Assembly (NCBI GenBank): GCA_019314185.1
Contig: JAFCZU010000018.1
Span: forward strand, 1 to 25,301
Length of the DNA: 25,301 nt
Reading direction: 5' to 3'
Source: Deltaproteobacteria bacterium
GTDB taxonomy: Bacteria; Desulfobacterota; Desulfobacteria; Desulfobacterales; ETH-SRB1
The translations under genes and the position numbers were made by a program. The notes below the pieces were generated by a model. That model ran no database searches, had not been told where the DNA came from, and saw only the letters and a program-made list of their open reading frames with translations. Below are positions 1 through 6,416 of the stretch, piece by piece; the stretch's first letter is position 1, and each line of letters begins with the position of its first letter.

Positions 1-95
1 CTTTAGGCAAGCTAACTATGCGCCTCTGTGCCTGAATAGTATAAAATTTGTATATGACAATAAAAGAAAAAATATCAGTGATAATCAGCGTAGAT
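1..95. repeat. Dispersed intergenic repeat, copy A
   Basis: Positions 1-35 recur in the same orientation at 22773-22807 with one mismatch. Positions 24-95 recur inverted at 22631-22702 with about four mismatches. The element is therefore a mosaic that appears in both orientations in one intergenic gap of the chemotaxis cluster. No open reading frame runs through it. It carries cctctgtgcctga-type text. The left end of the repeat may lie outside the window. Confidence 0.8.
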
Positions 96-157
96 TGGTA
101 GCTGAATAGTTACACAGGATTTAGATTTTAAAGGGACTATACGATATTGAACAAAAT

Positions 158-186
158 AGCGCAACAAATTATATTTATTAGTTGCG
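158..186. repeat. Short inverted repeat (hairpin)
   Basis: GCGCAAC and GTTGCGC form a 7-bp perfect stem with a loop of about 15 nt. It lies just beyond the stop of the methyltransferase remnant on the minus strand. There is no run of T after the stem on either strand, so a factor-independent terminator is not well supported. Confidence 0.4.
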
Positions 187-188
187 CA

Positions 189-390
189 TTATGGCGTATT
201 TTCAAAAAGGTCTTCATCTTTGCCGTCTTTTACATCCCGCTTACTTACAAATAGCTAAAAATTAGAGCCGTACTTAATGCTGTAAAACGGATCCATGTAG
301 AATATCTGCGCCCTGCCGGCAATATGCAATTTATCCAGCAAAAGATTGCGATGCGCCTGTCTGGATTGATTCTCATAGATAAATGGTCGT
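189..390 (-). pseudogene. DNA methyltransferase remnant (N-4/N-6 type, catalytic segment)
   Basis: One minus-strand frame reads about 67 codons from next to the PIN gene to a TAA at 189-191, with a single in-frame TAG at 255-257. The conceptual peptide contains IFYMDPFYSIKYGSNF, then the TAG, then LFVSKRDVKDGKDEDL. This resembles the motif IV region (DPPY, followed by YGSNFQ and a KRDVKDGKDEDL block) that I recall from large site-specific DNA methyltransferases. The stop falls where those proteins have Gln, so a CAG to TAG change would explain it, and DPPY has become DPFY. There is no start codon or flanking domain, so this is a fragment and cannot be active. The family call is from memory of the motifs. 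Confidence 0.65.
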
Positions 391-391
391 T

Positions 392-802
392 TCAGGATAG
401 AACTATCTTGAATTTCTTTTTCCCTTTGATCCTGTAAATTGTGAAATCTCTATCAATTGTTGCTATCATATAAATGCCCAGTTTTTCAGCTAAAAATACA
501 AGACAAGAATCTGCAAAGTCCATAGGCAGATCACGATATTTTGCAGTCAGTTCTTTTATTCTGCTAAAATCTGAATTTTCAATATTATGAATTTCCACTG
601 CTCCTTTGCTTATCCATTCCAAAAAATCTATTTGAGCATTCCGGTTAAAATCCAGTAAATGCAACGTTTCAGTGATTGATGCTATTGTGGTAATTAATGG
701 TGTTTTGTTTTTTTTAATGAATTCAATAGCGCTGCCGTGATGCTTGTCGGATGCATCAAATAGAGCAATGAGCGGACCTGAATCTACAAGAATTTTCTTC
801 AT
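392..802 (-). CDS. PIN-domain ribonuclease toxin (VapC-like)
   Basis: This 136-residue protein has the PIN fold signature: D7 in the LVDSGPLIALFD start, E45 after a TIASITE segment, D95/D98 in PMDFADS and D117/D119 in IATIDRDF. These match the four acidic metal-binding positions of PIN nucleases, which in VapBC modules cleave RNA and stop translation. The length is normal for VapC-like toxins. Its ATG overlaps the stop of the upstream ribbon-helix-helix gene as ATGA (799-802), so the two are translationally coupled in antitoxin-toxin order. The acidic set looks complete, so it is probably active. A family-specific RNA target cannot be read from sequence. The pair sits intact between pieces of broken methyltransferase and helicase genes. 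Confidence 0.85.
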   Translation of the reverse strand: MKKILVDSGPLIALFDASDKHHGSAIEFIKKNKTPLITTIASITETLHLLDFNRNAQIDFLEWISKGAVEIHNIENSDFSRIKELTAKYRDLPMDFADSCLVFLAEKLGIYMIATIDRDFTIYRIKGKKKFKIVLS

Positions 803-1041
803 TTTCTTTTTGCTCTAATTTTTGTTTTCAAGAGTGATTTTCTCTCTGTCGACAAATTGCCCAGCCCGCTTGAATATTTACCAAATAAATTTTCTCCAAG
901 TTCCCAGGGGCTTGGTTTTGATAATCTGGCAAGATAATCCGATATGCTTTTACGAATTAACTCTGATTTTGTAAGACCAAGAATCTTGGCGGTATTTTGT
1001 ATACTTTGTTCTAATTTGGGATCTAATCTCAGGGTAATCAT
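799..1041 (-). CDS. Ribbon-helix-helix antitoxin (CopG/VapB-like)
   Basis: This protein has 80 residues from the chosen start. The N-terminus MITLRLDPKLEQSI, then helices through LGLTKSELIRKSISDYLA (to about residue 40), is a classic MetJ/Arc ribbon-helix-helix DNA-binding domain. The basic C-terminal tail would bind the PIN toxin. A longer reading frame starts seven codons upstream at 1062, but GGAGG lies inside that extension, six to seven bases before the ATG at 1041, so 1041 is the start. It overlaps the PIN gene by ATGA. Known pairs of this kind autorepress their promoter, and a promoter with a palindrome is present just upstream (1063-1091). Confidence 0.85.
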   Translation of the reverse strand: MITLRLDPKLEQSIQNTAKILGLTKSELIRKSISDYLARLSKPSPWELGENLFGKYSSGLGNLSTERKSLLKTKIRAKRK

Positions 1042-1062
1042 CTTCGCACCTCCGTAATGCAA

Positions 1063-1091
1063 AGTGTAATACAGCGCTTCGCTTGTGTCAA
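1063..1091 (-). promoter_or_regulatory. Promoter and candidate operator of the antitoxin-toxin pair
   Basis: On the minus strand TTGACA (1086-1091) is followed after 17 nt by TACACT (1063-1068), a good sigma70-type match. The short palindrome TGTAATACA (1065-1073) overlaps the -10 and is a natural site for ribbon-helix-helix autorepression. The -35 begins immediately after the TGA (1092-1094) of a remnant reading frame, so the module carries its own transcription start inside the decayed locus. Confidence 0.55.
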
Positions 1092-1190
1092 TCAGAAACA
1101 GTTTATCAAATCAGGCATATCTCTATCATCGATTACTTCCATATTGAGCTCAATATTCGGACTGCCTCCAAGACCCAAGCCGTTTACAGT
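1092..1190 (-). pseudogene. Unidentified C-terminal coding remnant
   Basis: This minus-strand frame, ending in TGA at 1092-1094, reads about 32 codons of protein-like text, including FTVNGLGLGGSPNIEL and IDDRDMPDLINCF. It begins where the helicase fragment loses its family similarity, in a different frame, which suggests a deletion junction or frameshift near 1185. I do not recognise the family. It may be the end of another protein of the same lost operon. The assignment as coding rests only on composition and context. Confidence 0.35.
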
Positions 1191-1365
1191 GAAAATCAAG
1201 CGACTCAATATTATTAATAATATCCCTTAGCCGCTGATATGCATAAATGCTGAAATACGCTGATACAACAGAAAGGCTGCTTCCTTCGTCAATATGTTGT
1301 TTTAGAAAGTTTCCGATACATCCTCTTTTGTGATTGTCTTTTATTGAAGAAGATATGTTGTTCAT
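1150..1365 (-). pseudogene. Helicase N-terminus remnant (PLD/SNF2 type)
   Basis: From ATG 1365 the frame reads MNNISSSIKDNHKRG and then an IGNFLKQHIDEGSSLSVVSA YFSIYAYQRLRD block to about residue 60. It then changes to unrelated text (HCKRLGSWRQSEY) and stops at 1150. The first part resembles the N-terminal phospholipase-D-like domain of large defence-associated helicases, in which similar text (fxxxHIxxGSxLSIVSAYFTIYA) leads into an LFGEP motif. Only about 60 of an expected thousand residues remain. Its ATG overlaps the TGA of the preceding methyltransferase-like frame (1362-1365), an arrangement typical of an intact operon before decay. A longer in-frame reading to 1395 is less likely to be the true start. 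Confidence 0.55.
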
Positions 1366-1481
1366 TTCAATTTTCCTGTCCTTTTCCCATTCCAAACCAG
1401 CTCCACCTCCCGCTTATCCTCAAACAGCAAAAACCAGTAATATTTAGTATTAACAGATCGTTTCTTGATTGTTGTAATATC
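1362..1481 (-). pseudogene. Second DNA methyltransferase remnant
   Basis: This minus-strand frame is open from 1481 (after a TAA at 1482-1484) to the TGA at 1362-1364. It contains KKRSVNTKYYWFLLFEDK followed by REVELVWNGK. I recall near-identical text (FEDKREVELVWNGK) in site-specific DNA methyltransferases found beside PLD-type helicases. After WNGK the similarity ends and the frame finishes with RTGKLK. With the fragment at 189-390 it suggests that one methyltransferase was broken up or that two related ones were lost. It is too short to function. Confidence 0.5.
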
Positions 1482-1700
1482 TTATATATTGCATTTCCGG
1501 CACATTTCTTTGCAACAAATCACTCAATTTAACAAGAAAAAGAATCTTCGCAAACAAGGGGTTCAGTCAAAGCCATACCCGTTTGGAAATGGATGCTGGA
1601 TTTTGGGAACGATAATTAAAGGTTTTGCCATATGTGGGCGCAAAGATAGTCTTGTAAAAAAAATGAAAAAAGTGTATTTTATTCAGGCTGAAGCTTTTTA
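1482..1700. other. Gene-free stretch, no supported feature
   Basis: Short plus-strand reading frames cross 1344-1701, but they lack a ribosome binding site, overlap the remnants and show no recognisable family. Nothing convincing was found here apart from AT-rich sequence and the start of the foldback element at 1701. Confidence 0.5.
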
Positions 1701-1851
1701 GACTGAAGGCTGAAGAGGCCGGAACAGCGCGATTGCTGTACTTTGGCGCAAATACCTGCCCGCCATAGCGGAGCTAATTCGAGGCGGACGGGTATTTGCA
1801 CCAAACATGGCTTCAAAATGCGCTTTTCCTAATAGTCTTCAGCCTTCAGCC
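1701..1851. repeat. Nested palindromic (foldback) element
   Basis: There are two nested inverted repeats. The outer arms are GACTGAAGGCTGAAG (1701-1715) and its inverse at 1837-1851, 14 of 15 matching. The inner arms are 1742-1764 and 1783-1805, 23 bp with three mismatches and an 18-nt loop. The inner stem is GC-rich, unlike its surroundings. It lies between the decayed defence locus and the TPR-like gene and has no reading frame. It looks like a MITE- or REP-type element and could also form a strong RNA hairpin. Confidence 0.75.
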
Positions 1852-1893
1852 TATCCACCTGAGTAGTTACAGGATGACAATGAAAAGAATAAC

Positions 1894-1924
1894 TTGACTG
1901 GTATAAGTACTTGAAATGTATATA
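1894..1924 (+). promoter_or_regulatory. Candidate promoter of the chaperone cluster
   Basis: TTGACT (1894-1899) is followed by TGTATA after 17 nt, or by TATATA (1919-1924) after 19 nt. CTTGAAA (1910-1916) resembles a heat-shock sigma32 -35 box, but no matching CCCCAT-type -10 follows at the right distance. The site is 40-70 nt upstream of the first gene's start and is the only plausible promoter in the gap. Confidence 0.35.
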
Positions 1925-1965
1925 TACAAAGTAATGATAAGCTGGGTTGGCAGCGTTTGAAATTT

Positions 1966-4620
1966 ATGGCTTCGAAAAAGAAAAAACAGAAAAAAGCTCG
2001 CGAGAAAAAGTCCCACCTGGATATCAAAAAGATGTCTTTGCCTCAGATTATAAATCAGGGGAAACAGTTTCTTGATGCTGGAAGAGCGAGAGACGCTATT
2101 TCGTTGTTAAAACCGGCAATTAAAAAGGGCGCTCCGATAGACGAGATAAATCCGATGCTGTTCAGAGCATATCTTCTGCGAGAATCTCAGCTCAGGCTGA
2201 AAGGGATGAATGTAGAAGCAGATTCGATCCATTGCCAGGCCGCCATCTTTATGCCGGCGTACGACAAACTTTCCGACAAAGATCTGCTTGCCTTTATGAA
2301 AGGAGCTTCCATTGAAGACTCAATAAGCGCTTATAATAGATATATCCGGGAAAATAGCCGCTCCAGCGCCGTAGAGCGGTATCTTGCAGGGCAATTTATT
2401 ATTCACCGTCAATGGGATCTGCTGGACAACCTTGATGAGAGAGCGCCGCTGAAAAAAGATGCCGCCCCTGTTTCCCAAGCGGCCGAGCTTATGCACAACG
2501 GCGATTGGGAAACCGCTCTGGCCTGCCTGAAGCCTGTATTGAGAACATCTCCTTTTGCTCCTGTACGCATATTCTGCCTTGCCATGGTATCTTTTTACAA
2601 TGAAGATGATTCAGCGATGCAGCGTGCGCTTTCCATGATTCCAGAAGATTTTTCCCTTTACAGTGTAGCGAAAAAGCTGAAACAAAATCCTGCCGACCTT
2701 CCCTGCCTGTGGGAAGGCCCGGTAAATACTGAAAAAAGAGTTGCCGAAGCTATCGACCATCTGAAAAAAAAGCGTTTTAAACATACAGCCGGCCAACTCG
2801 AAAGTATTGCCGAGTTAATTTATCCTGATGATTCAGATCTGGCAATTTTCCATTTACTTGAATTTGTCTGGCATTTTACCCTGGACAATACTATCAATAA
2901 TTATGAATTTATTCGTCTTATCAGAAGGTTGCTTCCTGAAAACCGGTCTGATCTTTTAACTGCAAAAAGCGAATATTTTGAGTTTAATCAGCCATTAATT
3001 AACACAGGCCTGTATCTTATGTGTCTTGATACAGAATTTCCCGACCCGGAACACGCCAGAATTGCCCATGCGCTGATTTTACTGCATGCTGTTGAACGAA
3101 TTCGCAAAGAGAACTTTTTCGTTCAAAACTTACGATGCGACTTTGAACACCTCGGACCTGTTTTGGGAATTACTTCCGATAACCATGATAACTTTCTAAT
3201 TAAGATGGTATTAAAGGCCATCCGGCTGGACCCTGAGAACCGAAGCAGTTATGAATTGCTGACAACGCTGCCATGCTGTTCCAGGAAAACAAAAAACCTA
3301 GTGGAAGAAGGATTAACACGGATGCTGGACTATTTTCCAGATAACCCGTTTCCCTGTCTGGAACTGTCCACGATTTACTACGAAAAGAATGCGTTTCGCA
3401 AAGCTGAAAACATCTTAAAAGAGGCTATGAGGCGCGCTCCTCATGACAGTAGAGTTATTGACCGGCATGTGATTTCGCTGTTGATTTCTGCGAATAACAG
3501 CATCAAGAGAAAAAAACTTCATCTGGCATCGAGGGATATTGAAAAAGCCGCTGCATTGAGCGGTAAGGCTACTCTGCCACTGGTAGTTGAAAAACAGATA
3601 CTGTTTCAAATCACAGAACAGGGGCAATTATCTTTGTTCGGCGGCAAGGTTGTAAGCAATACAGGAAATATCCGATCAATTATCGACAGGGCCGTTGATA
3701 GTCTGTCTCATTTCGAACAAATAAGTACAATAGCTATGTTGATTCTGGATGCGACAGGCAGATTCCCCGAATGGGATAAAAAGATCTTCACTGAATTGGA
3801 CAAAGCTTTCCGGCATTATGCTAAATCAATAAAGGATTTGCCTTCCGCACATATCGTTTGTTTGATTAGGCCGATAGATAAGAAGGTGCAGCCGCTTACC
3901 CGTTCTAAGCATATCGCCGGTGTCATTTTAGAGCGTTCTAAAAATATTCTCAAATATATTGATGACGTCGATATTATCCCTGTCTTTGATTTCCTTGTTG
4001 ATGCTGATCTGTTTAAACCGGTTCTGGATGAAATAAAACGCAGGATAAAAAATGCCGGGGGGAAAATAAAGGTATTGCTCGAATTTTACCAGGTTGCAAT
4101 CCGGCATCTTATAAAAGATCAGTTCAAAGATCTAAAAGATTTTCAGAAAATAAAGGAGAAAACTTCAGAATCAGATCAGGAAGCGCTTCGGACTGCAGCG
4201 AGACGACTTGCAAAACATGCATCAGAGCCGTTAAAATCAGCCCTTGAGAGTTTTGATTTCACTCTGTCTTTACCATTCTTCGGGCCCACGGACGATATGA
4301 CATCGCCATATGATTTTTTTATGGACGACGATGATGATTTGTTTGAATTCTTGGAGGCGCTGGAACATAACCCGGATGCTTTTGATCAGGAATTTGTTAA
4401 AAGTCGACTTGATAAAATCATTAAAGGAATAGAAGCGTTCATCGATAATTCAGGTGTTCGTGGAGCGCCCGATTTACTAATCAGCAAAATAAAAGAAATT
4501 ATGCAAAAAAAGGAGCCGGAACTGGCGAAGAGTTTTTCCATTCTTGCGGGCTTTCTTGACACGAAAGGAATCAATGCACTTTCCAGGGAAGCCTGGATAC
4601 TTCTGTTTAAAAAGGATTAG
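1966..4620 (+). CDS. Large TPR-like protein of an Hsp70 cluster, function unknown
   Basis: This protein has 884 residues from the ATG at 1966. An in-frame TTG at 1957 would add three residues, and neither start has a clear ribosome binding site. The N-terminus is very basic (KKKKQKKAREKK within the first 20 residues). Helical repeat units of TPR character follow, for example around residues 30-55, 175-195 and 480-510 (STIYYEKNAFRKAENILKEA). A strongly acidic patch lies near residue 785 (FFMDDDDDLFEFLE). There is no signal peptide or obvious membrane segment, so it is probably cytoplasmic. I do not recognise a named family. Its position ahead of J-domain, GrpE and Hsp70 genes on the same strand suggests a client-binding or scaffold role for that chaperone, which is inference. 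Confidence 0.75.
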   Translation: MASKKKKQKKAREKKSHLDIKKMSLPQIINQGKQFLDAGRARDAISLLKPAIKKGAPIDEINPMLFRAYLLRESQLRLKGMNVEADSIHCQAAIFMPAYDKLSDKDLLAFMKGASIEDSISAYNRYIRENSRSSAVERYLAGQFIIHRQWDLLDNLDERAPLKKDAAPVSQAAELMHNGDWETALACLKPVLRTSPFAPVRIFCLAMVSFYNEDDSAMQRALSMIPEDFSLYSVAKKLKQNPADLPCLWEGPVNTEKRVAEAIDHLKKKRFKHTAGQLESIAELIYPDDSDLAIFHLLEFVWHFTLDNTINNYEFIRLIRRLLPENRSDLLTAKSEYFEFNQPLINTGLYLMCLDTEFPDPEHARIAHALILLHAVERIRKENFFVQNLRCDFEHLGPVLGITSDNHDNFLIKMVLKAIRLDPENRSSYELLTTLPCCSRKTKNLVEEGLTRMLDYFPDNPFPCLELSTIYYEKNAFRKAENILKEAMRRAPHDSRVIDRHVISLLISANNSIKRKKLHLASRDIEKAAALSGKATLPLVVEKQILFQITEQGQLSLFGGKVVSNTGNIRSIIDRAVDSLSHFEQISTIAMLILDATGRFPEWDKKIFTELDKAFRHYAKSIKDLPSAHIVCLIRPIDKKVQPLTRSKHIAGVILERSKNILKYIDDVDIIPVFDFLVDADLFKPVLDEIKRRIKNAGGKIKVLLEFYQVAIRHLIKDQFKDLKDFQKIKEKTSESDQEALRTAARRLAKHASEPLKSALESFDFTLSLPFFGPTDDMTSPYDFFMDDDDDLFEFLEALEHNPDAFDQEFVKSRLDKIIKGIEAFIDNSGVRGAPDLLISKIKEIMQKKEPELAKSFSILAGFLDTKGINALSREAWILLFKKD

Positions 4621-4624
4621 ATAT

Positions 4625-5094
4625 ATGTGGCATCCTTCATTCACCAGTTTACACTTTTTTCGAAAAAGCGTATATTATAGAATTGAATGCAGATGTCGAA
4701 ACTGAAAACTGGAAATTTGAAACTGGAAATTTGGTAATAATTTAGCGCTTTGAAAATTTGGCTGTTTTCGTTAAGATATTGCTAATTCGAAAAAACATTA
4801 TTTGAATATCGAACAAGGAATTTCGAATGATGAAGTGTGGAATCGCTATGCTCTATCTTTTTACATATTAAAAATGATAGAATACCTTATTTCGACATTC
4901 ATAATTTCTTGTTCGATATTCTGCGGTTCAAAACAAATTCGTAAATTCTAATTCGTTTTAAAAAGCTAAAGTGTTACGAAATTTGAAATTAGAACATATG
5001 TACATAGTTGTGTTTTTCCCAATTTCAAATTTCGAGTTTCAAGTTTTACTGCAAAATATAAACTACTTTTGACTTATCATGAAGGATGCCGCAT
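4625..5094. repeat. 470-bp nested foldback between the TPR-like and J genes
   Basis: Three inverted-repeat layers are nested. The outermost is ATGTGGCATCCTTCAT at 4625-4640 against its inverse at 5079-5094, 15 of 16 matching. A middle layer of tttgaaactggaaatttgg-type text (about 4699-4733) has its inverse at about 5018-5047. The innermost layer lies in the 172-bp dispersed element (4773-4944). The right outer arm contains the AAGGA ribosome binding site and the first two bases of the J gene's ATG. No reading frame of note runs across the gap. The stretch fills nearly the whole interval between stop 4620 and start 5093. Confidence 0.75.
4773..4944. mobile_element. 172-bp MITE-like repeat, copy 1
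   Basis: This is matched end to end by 19351-19522, the same length and about 90 percent identical by eye. Its two ends are imperfect inverted repeats: GAATATCGAACAAGGAATTT on the left against the inverse of the segment ending in CTTGTTCGATATTCTGCGG on the right, so it folds into a long hairpin. It is non-coding, with no transposase nearby. It is the core of the larger foldback at 4625-5094. Confidence 0.85.
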
Positions 5095-5410
5095 GTTATC
5101 AAGTTATTTTATTCTGGGACTCGACTTAAATGCTACTGATAAAGAGATAAGAAAACGTTATCTGGAACTTATTAAGTGTAACACGCCGGAGAAAGATCCT
5201 GATCGATTTCAGGAAATCACCGGAGCCTATGAACAAATCAAAACCCATCGATCCCGTATCCATGGGAAATTGTTTGGCCCTTTGTCCGTATCAGATGCGG
5301 AAGAGTCGCTGCTTTCTCTTGGACGTGCAAAAACAGCGGTTCGAAGACGAGCGGGGCTCAAAGAGTTACTTGATGACGCAACCGGTAAAGAGCAGAAGGT
5401 GAGAAGATGA
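5093..5410 (+). CDS. J-domain-like protein with HPD replaced by TPE
   Basis: This protein has 105 residues. The start is ATG 5093 because AAGGA (5082-5086) lies six bases upstream; an in-frame TTG at 5069 has no such signal. Residues 5-48 follow the J-domain plan: YFILGL (helix I), TDKEIRKRYLELIK (helix II), then DPDRFQEITGAYEQI (helix III). Where functional J domains have His-Pro-Asp, this one has T31-P32-E33. HPD is normally required to stimulate Hsp70 ATPase, so the protein may bind Hsp70 differently or act as a regulator. The C-terminal half is basic and lacks the Gly/Phe or zinc-finger regions of DnaJ. It is followed by GrpE-family and Hsp70 genes, which supports a shared function. Confidence 0.8.
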   Translation: MLSSYFILGLDLNATDKEIRKRYLELIKCNTPEKDPDRFQEITGAYEQIKTHRSRIHGKLFGPLSVSDAEESLLSLGRAKTAVRRRAGLKELLDDATGKEQKVRR

Positions 5411-5423
5411 GAAGGGATGAAGG

Positions 5424-5467
5424 GATGAACGTCGAACATCGAACGTCCAACATCGAATTTTGAATAA
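5424..5467. repeat. Heptad-periodic repeat, copy 1
   Basis: This is a 44-bp block of gaacgtc/gaacatc-type units repeating every seven bases. It matches 10182-10225 with a single difference (43 of 44). It starts 14 bp after the J gene and lies upstream of the GrpE-family gene. It is non-coding. Confidence 0.85.
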
Positions 5468-5512
5468 TGGTGTCGCTTCGCTCCTCAATTCTAATTTTCA
5501 ATTCATAACGAA

Positions 5513-5577
5513 CATGGAGCATGGAGCATAGAGCATGGAATGGAGAATGGAGAATGGAGAATGGGAAATGGGGAATG
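5513..5577. repeat. Degenerate 7-bp tandem repeat (ATGGAGA/ATGGAGC)
   Basis: About nine imperfect copies of a seven-base unit (atggagc, then atggaga, then atgggaa) run in tandem just upstream of the GrpE-family gene. The G-rich purine bias is on the plus strand. The unit length matches the heptad seen in the neighbouring repeat at 5424-5467. There is no reading frame with a ribosome binding site. It is likely prone to slippage. Confidence 0.8.
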
Positions 5578-5623
5578 GTGGTAGGGCCGTCCTACGTGGC
5601 GGCTAATTAAGTAGAGGTTTTTA

Positions 5624-6409
5624 ATGCCGAAGTTTTATACAAATAAATTTGTCAAACGCTTTAAACGATGTATTTTCGATAAGGTTCTTTTGCGCCTTAT
5701 GAAATGGGATTCAGCCTTTTTATCAGCAAATGTCAAGAGTTATCCACCTGAATCCACTGAAGTTCCGGCAAACAAATGGAAGGAAAAGGCCGTAGAGGAT
5801 TTTCAGGTATGGCTGAGAGAACTACCGGAAGAAATGCCCGTTAATCGAAATATTGATATGGATTCTTGCGATCTATATACCTTGCTGATGGAATTTACTG
5901 CTCTGAGACAGGAAATAAAATTCCAGAATCGCGAACAGAACAACATGCTGAGAATGCAACAATCTTTTATCGATAGCTTGAAAGAAACACTAACGCTGTT
6001 AAAAGACAGAACATCGAAACTTGAAACTCTTGAAGAACGCATACGCCTGATTAGTGAAAAAAAGGCTGTATTACCATTTCTGGATATCAGGGATGGCCTG
6101 ATTCGCGGGCTTAAAGCTGCAAAGGCTGCGGCTGCAACCAGACGATTGTTTGTCCGTCCGCCGCATGGAATTGAAGGTATTGTTGAAGGTTATGAAATGG
6201 CCCTCCGCAGATTCGACAGGGCGCTGACCTATGTAGGAATAACCCCGGTGACCGCTTTAAACCGGCCATTTAATCCCGTTACAATGCGGGCAGTAGGGCA
6301 GGAAAGTGACCCGCAAAAGGAAGCAGGCATAGTAATTGAAGAACAGGTGGGCGGATTTGTCCGACAAGACGAGATAATCCGGGTATCTGAAGTAATAGTA
6401 AACAAATAA
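5624..6409 (+). CDS. GrpE-family nucleotide exchange factor (divergent)
   Basis: This protein has 261 residues. Its ATG is preceded by AGAGG (5613-5617) at suitable spacing. Residues 85-145 are a long predicted coiled coil (LRQEIKFQNREQ through LETLEERIRL), like the GrpE dimerisation helix. Residues 182-260 carry the head-domain pattern: HGIEGIVEGYEMALRRFDRAL, then FNPVTMRAVG, EEQVGGFVRQDEIIRVSEVIV, as in the GrpE beta-wing that opens the Hsp70 nucleotide pocket. It is longer than E. coli GrpE (about 197) because of an extra, basic N-terminal 80 residues of unknown role. It lies seven bases upstream of the Hsp70 gene, so the two are almost certainly co-expressed partners. Confidence 0.85.
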   Translation: MPKFYTNKFVKRFKRCIFDKVLLRLMKWDSAFLSANVKSYPPESTEVPANKWKEKAVEDFQVWLRELPEEMPVNRNIDMDSCDLYTLLMEFTALRQEIKFQNREQNNMLRMQQSFIDSLKETLTLLKDRTSKLETLEERIRLISEKKAVLPFLDIRDGLIRGLKAAKAAAATRRLFVRPPHGIEGIVEGYEMALRRFDRALTYVGITPVTALNRPFNPVTMRAVGQESDPQKEAGIVIEEQVGGFVRQDEIIRVSEVIVNK

Positions 6410-6416
6410 CACTTGG

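Noticed and set aside
158..186. Possible factor-independent terminator after the methyltransferase remnant
   Set aside because: The stem is only 7 bp with a large loop, and neither strand has a T run after it.
1465..1701. Short plus-strand frames between the defence remnants and the foldback
   Set aside because: They overlap minus-strand coding remnants, lack start signals, and their text matches nothing I recognise.
5424..5577. Possible CRISPR-like array
   Set aside because: The units are seven bases long and contiguous, with no unique spacers and no cas genes.
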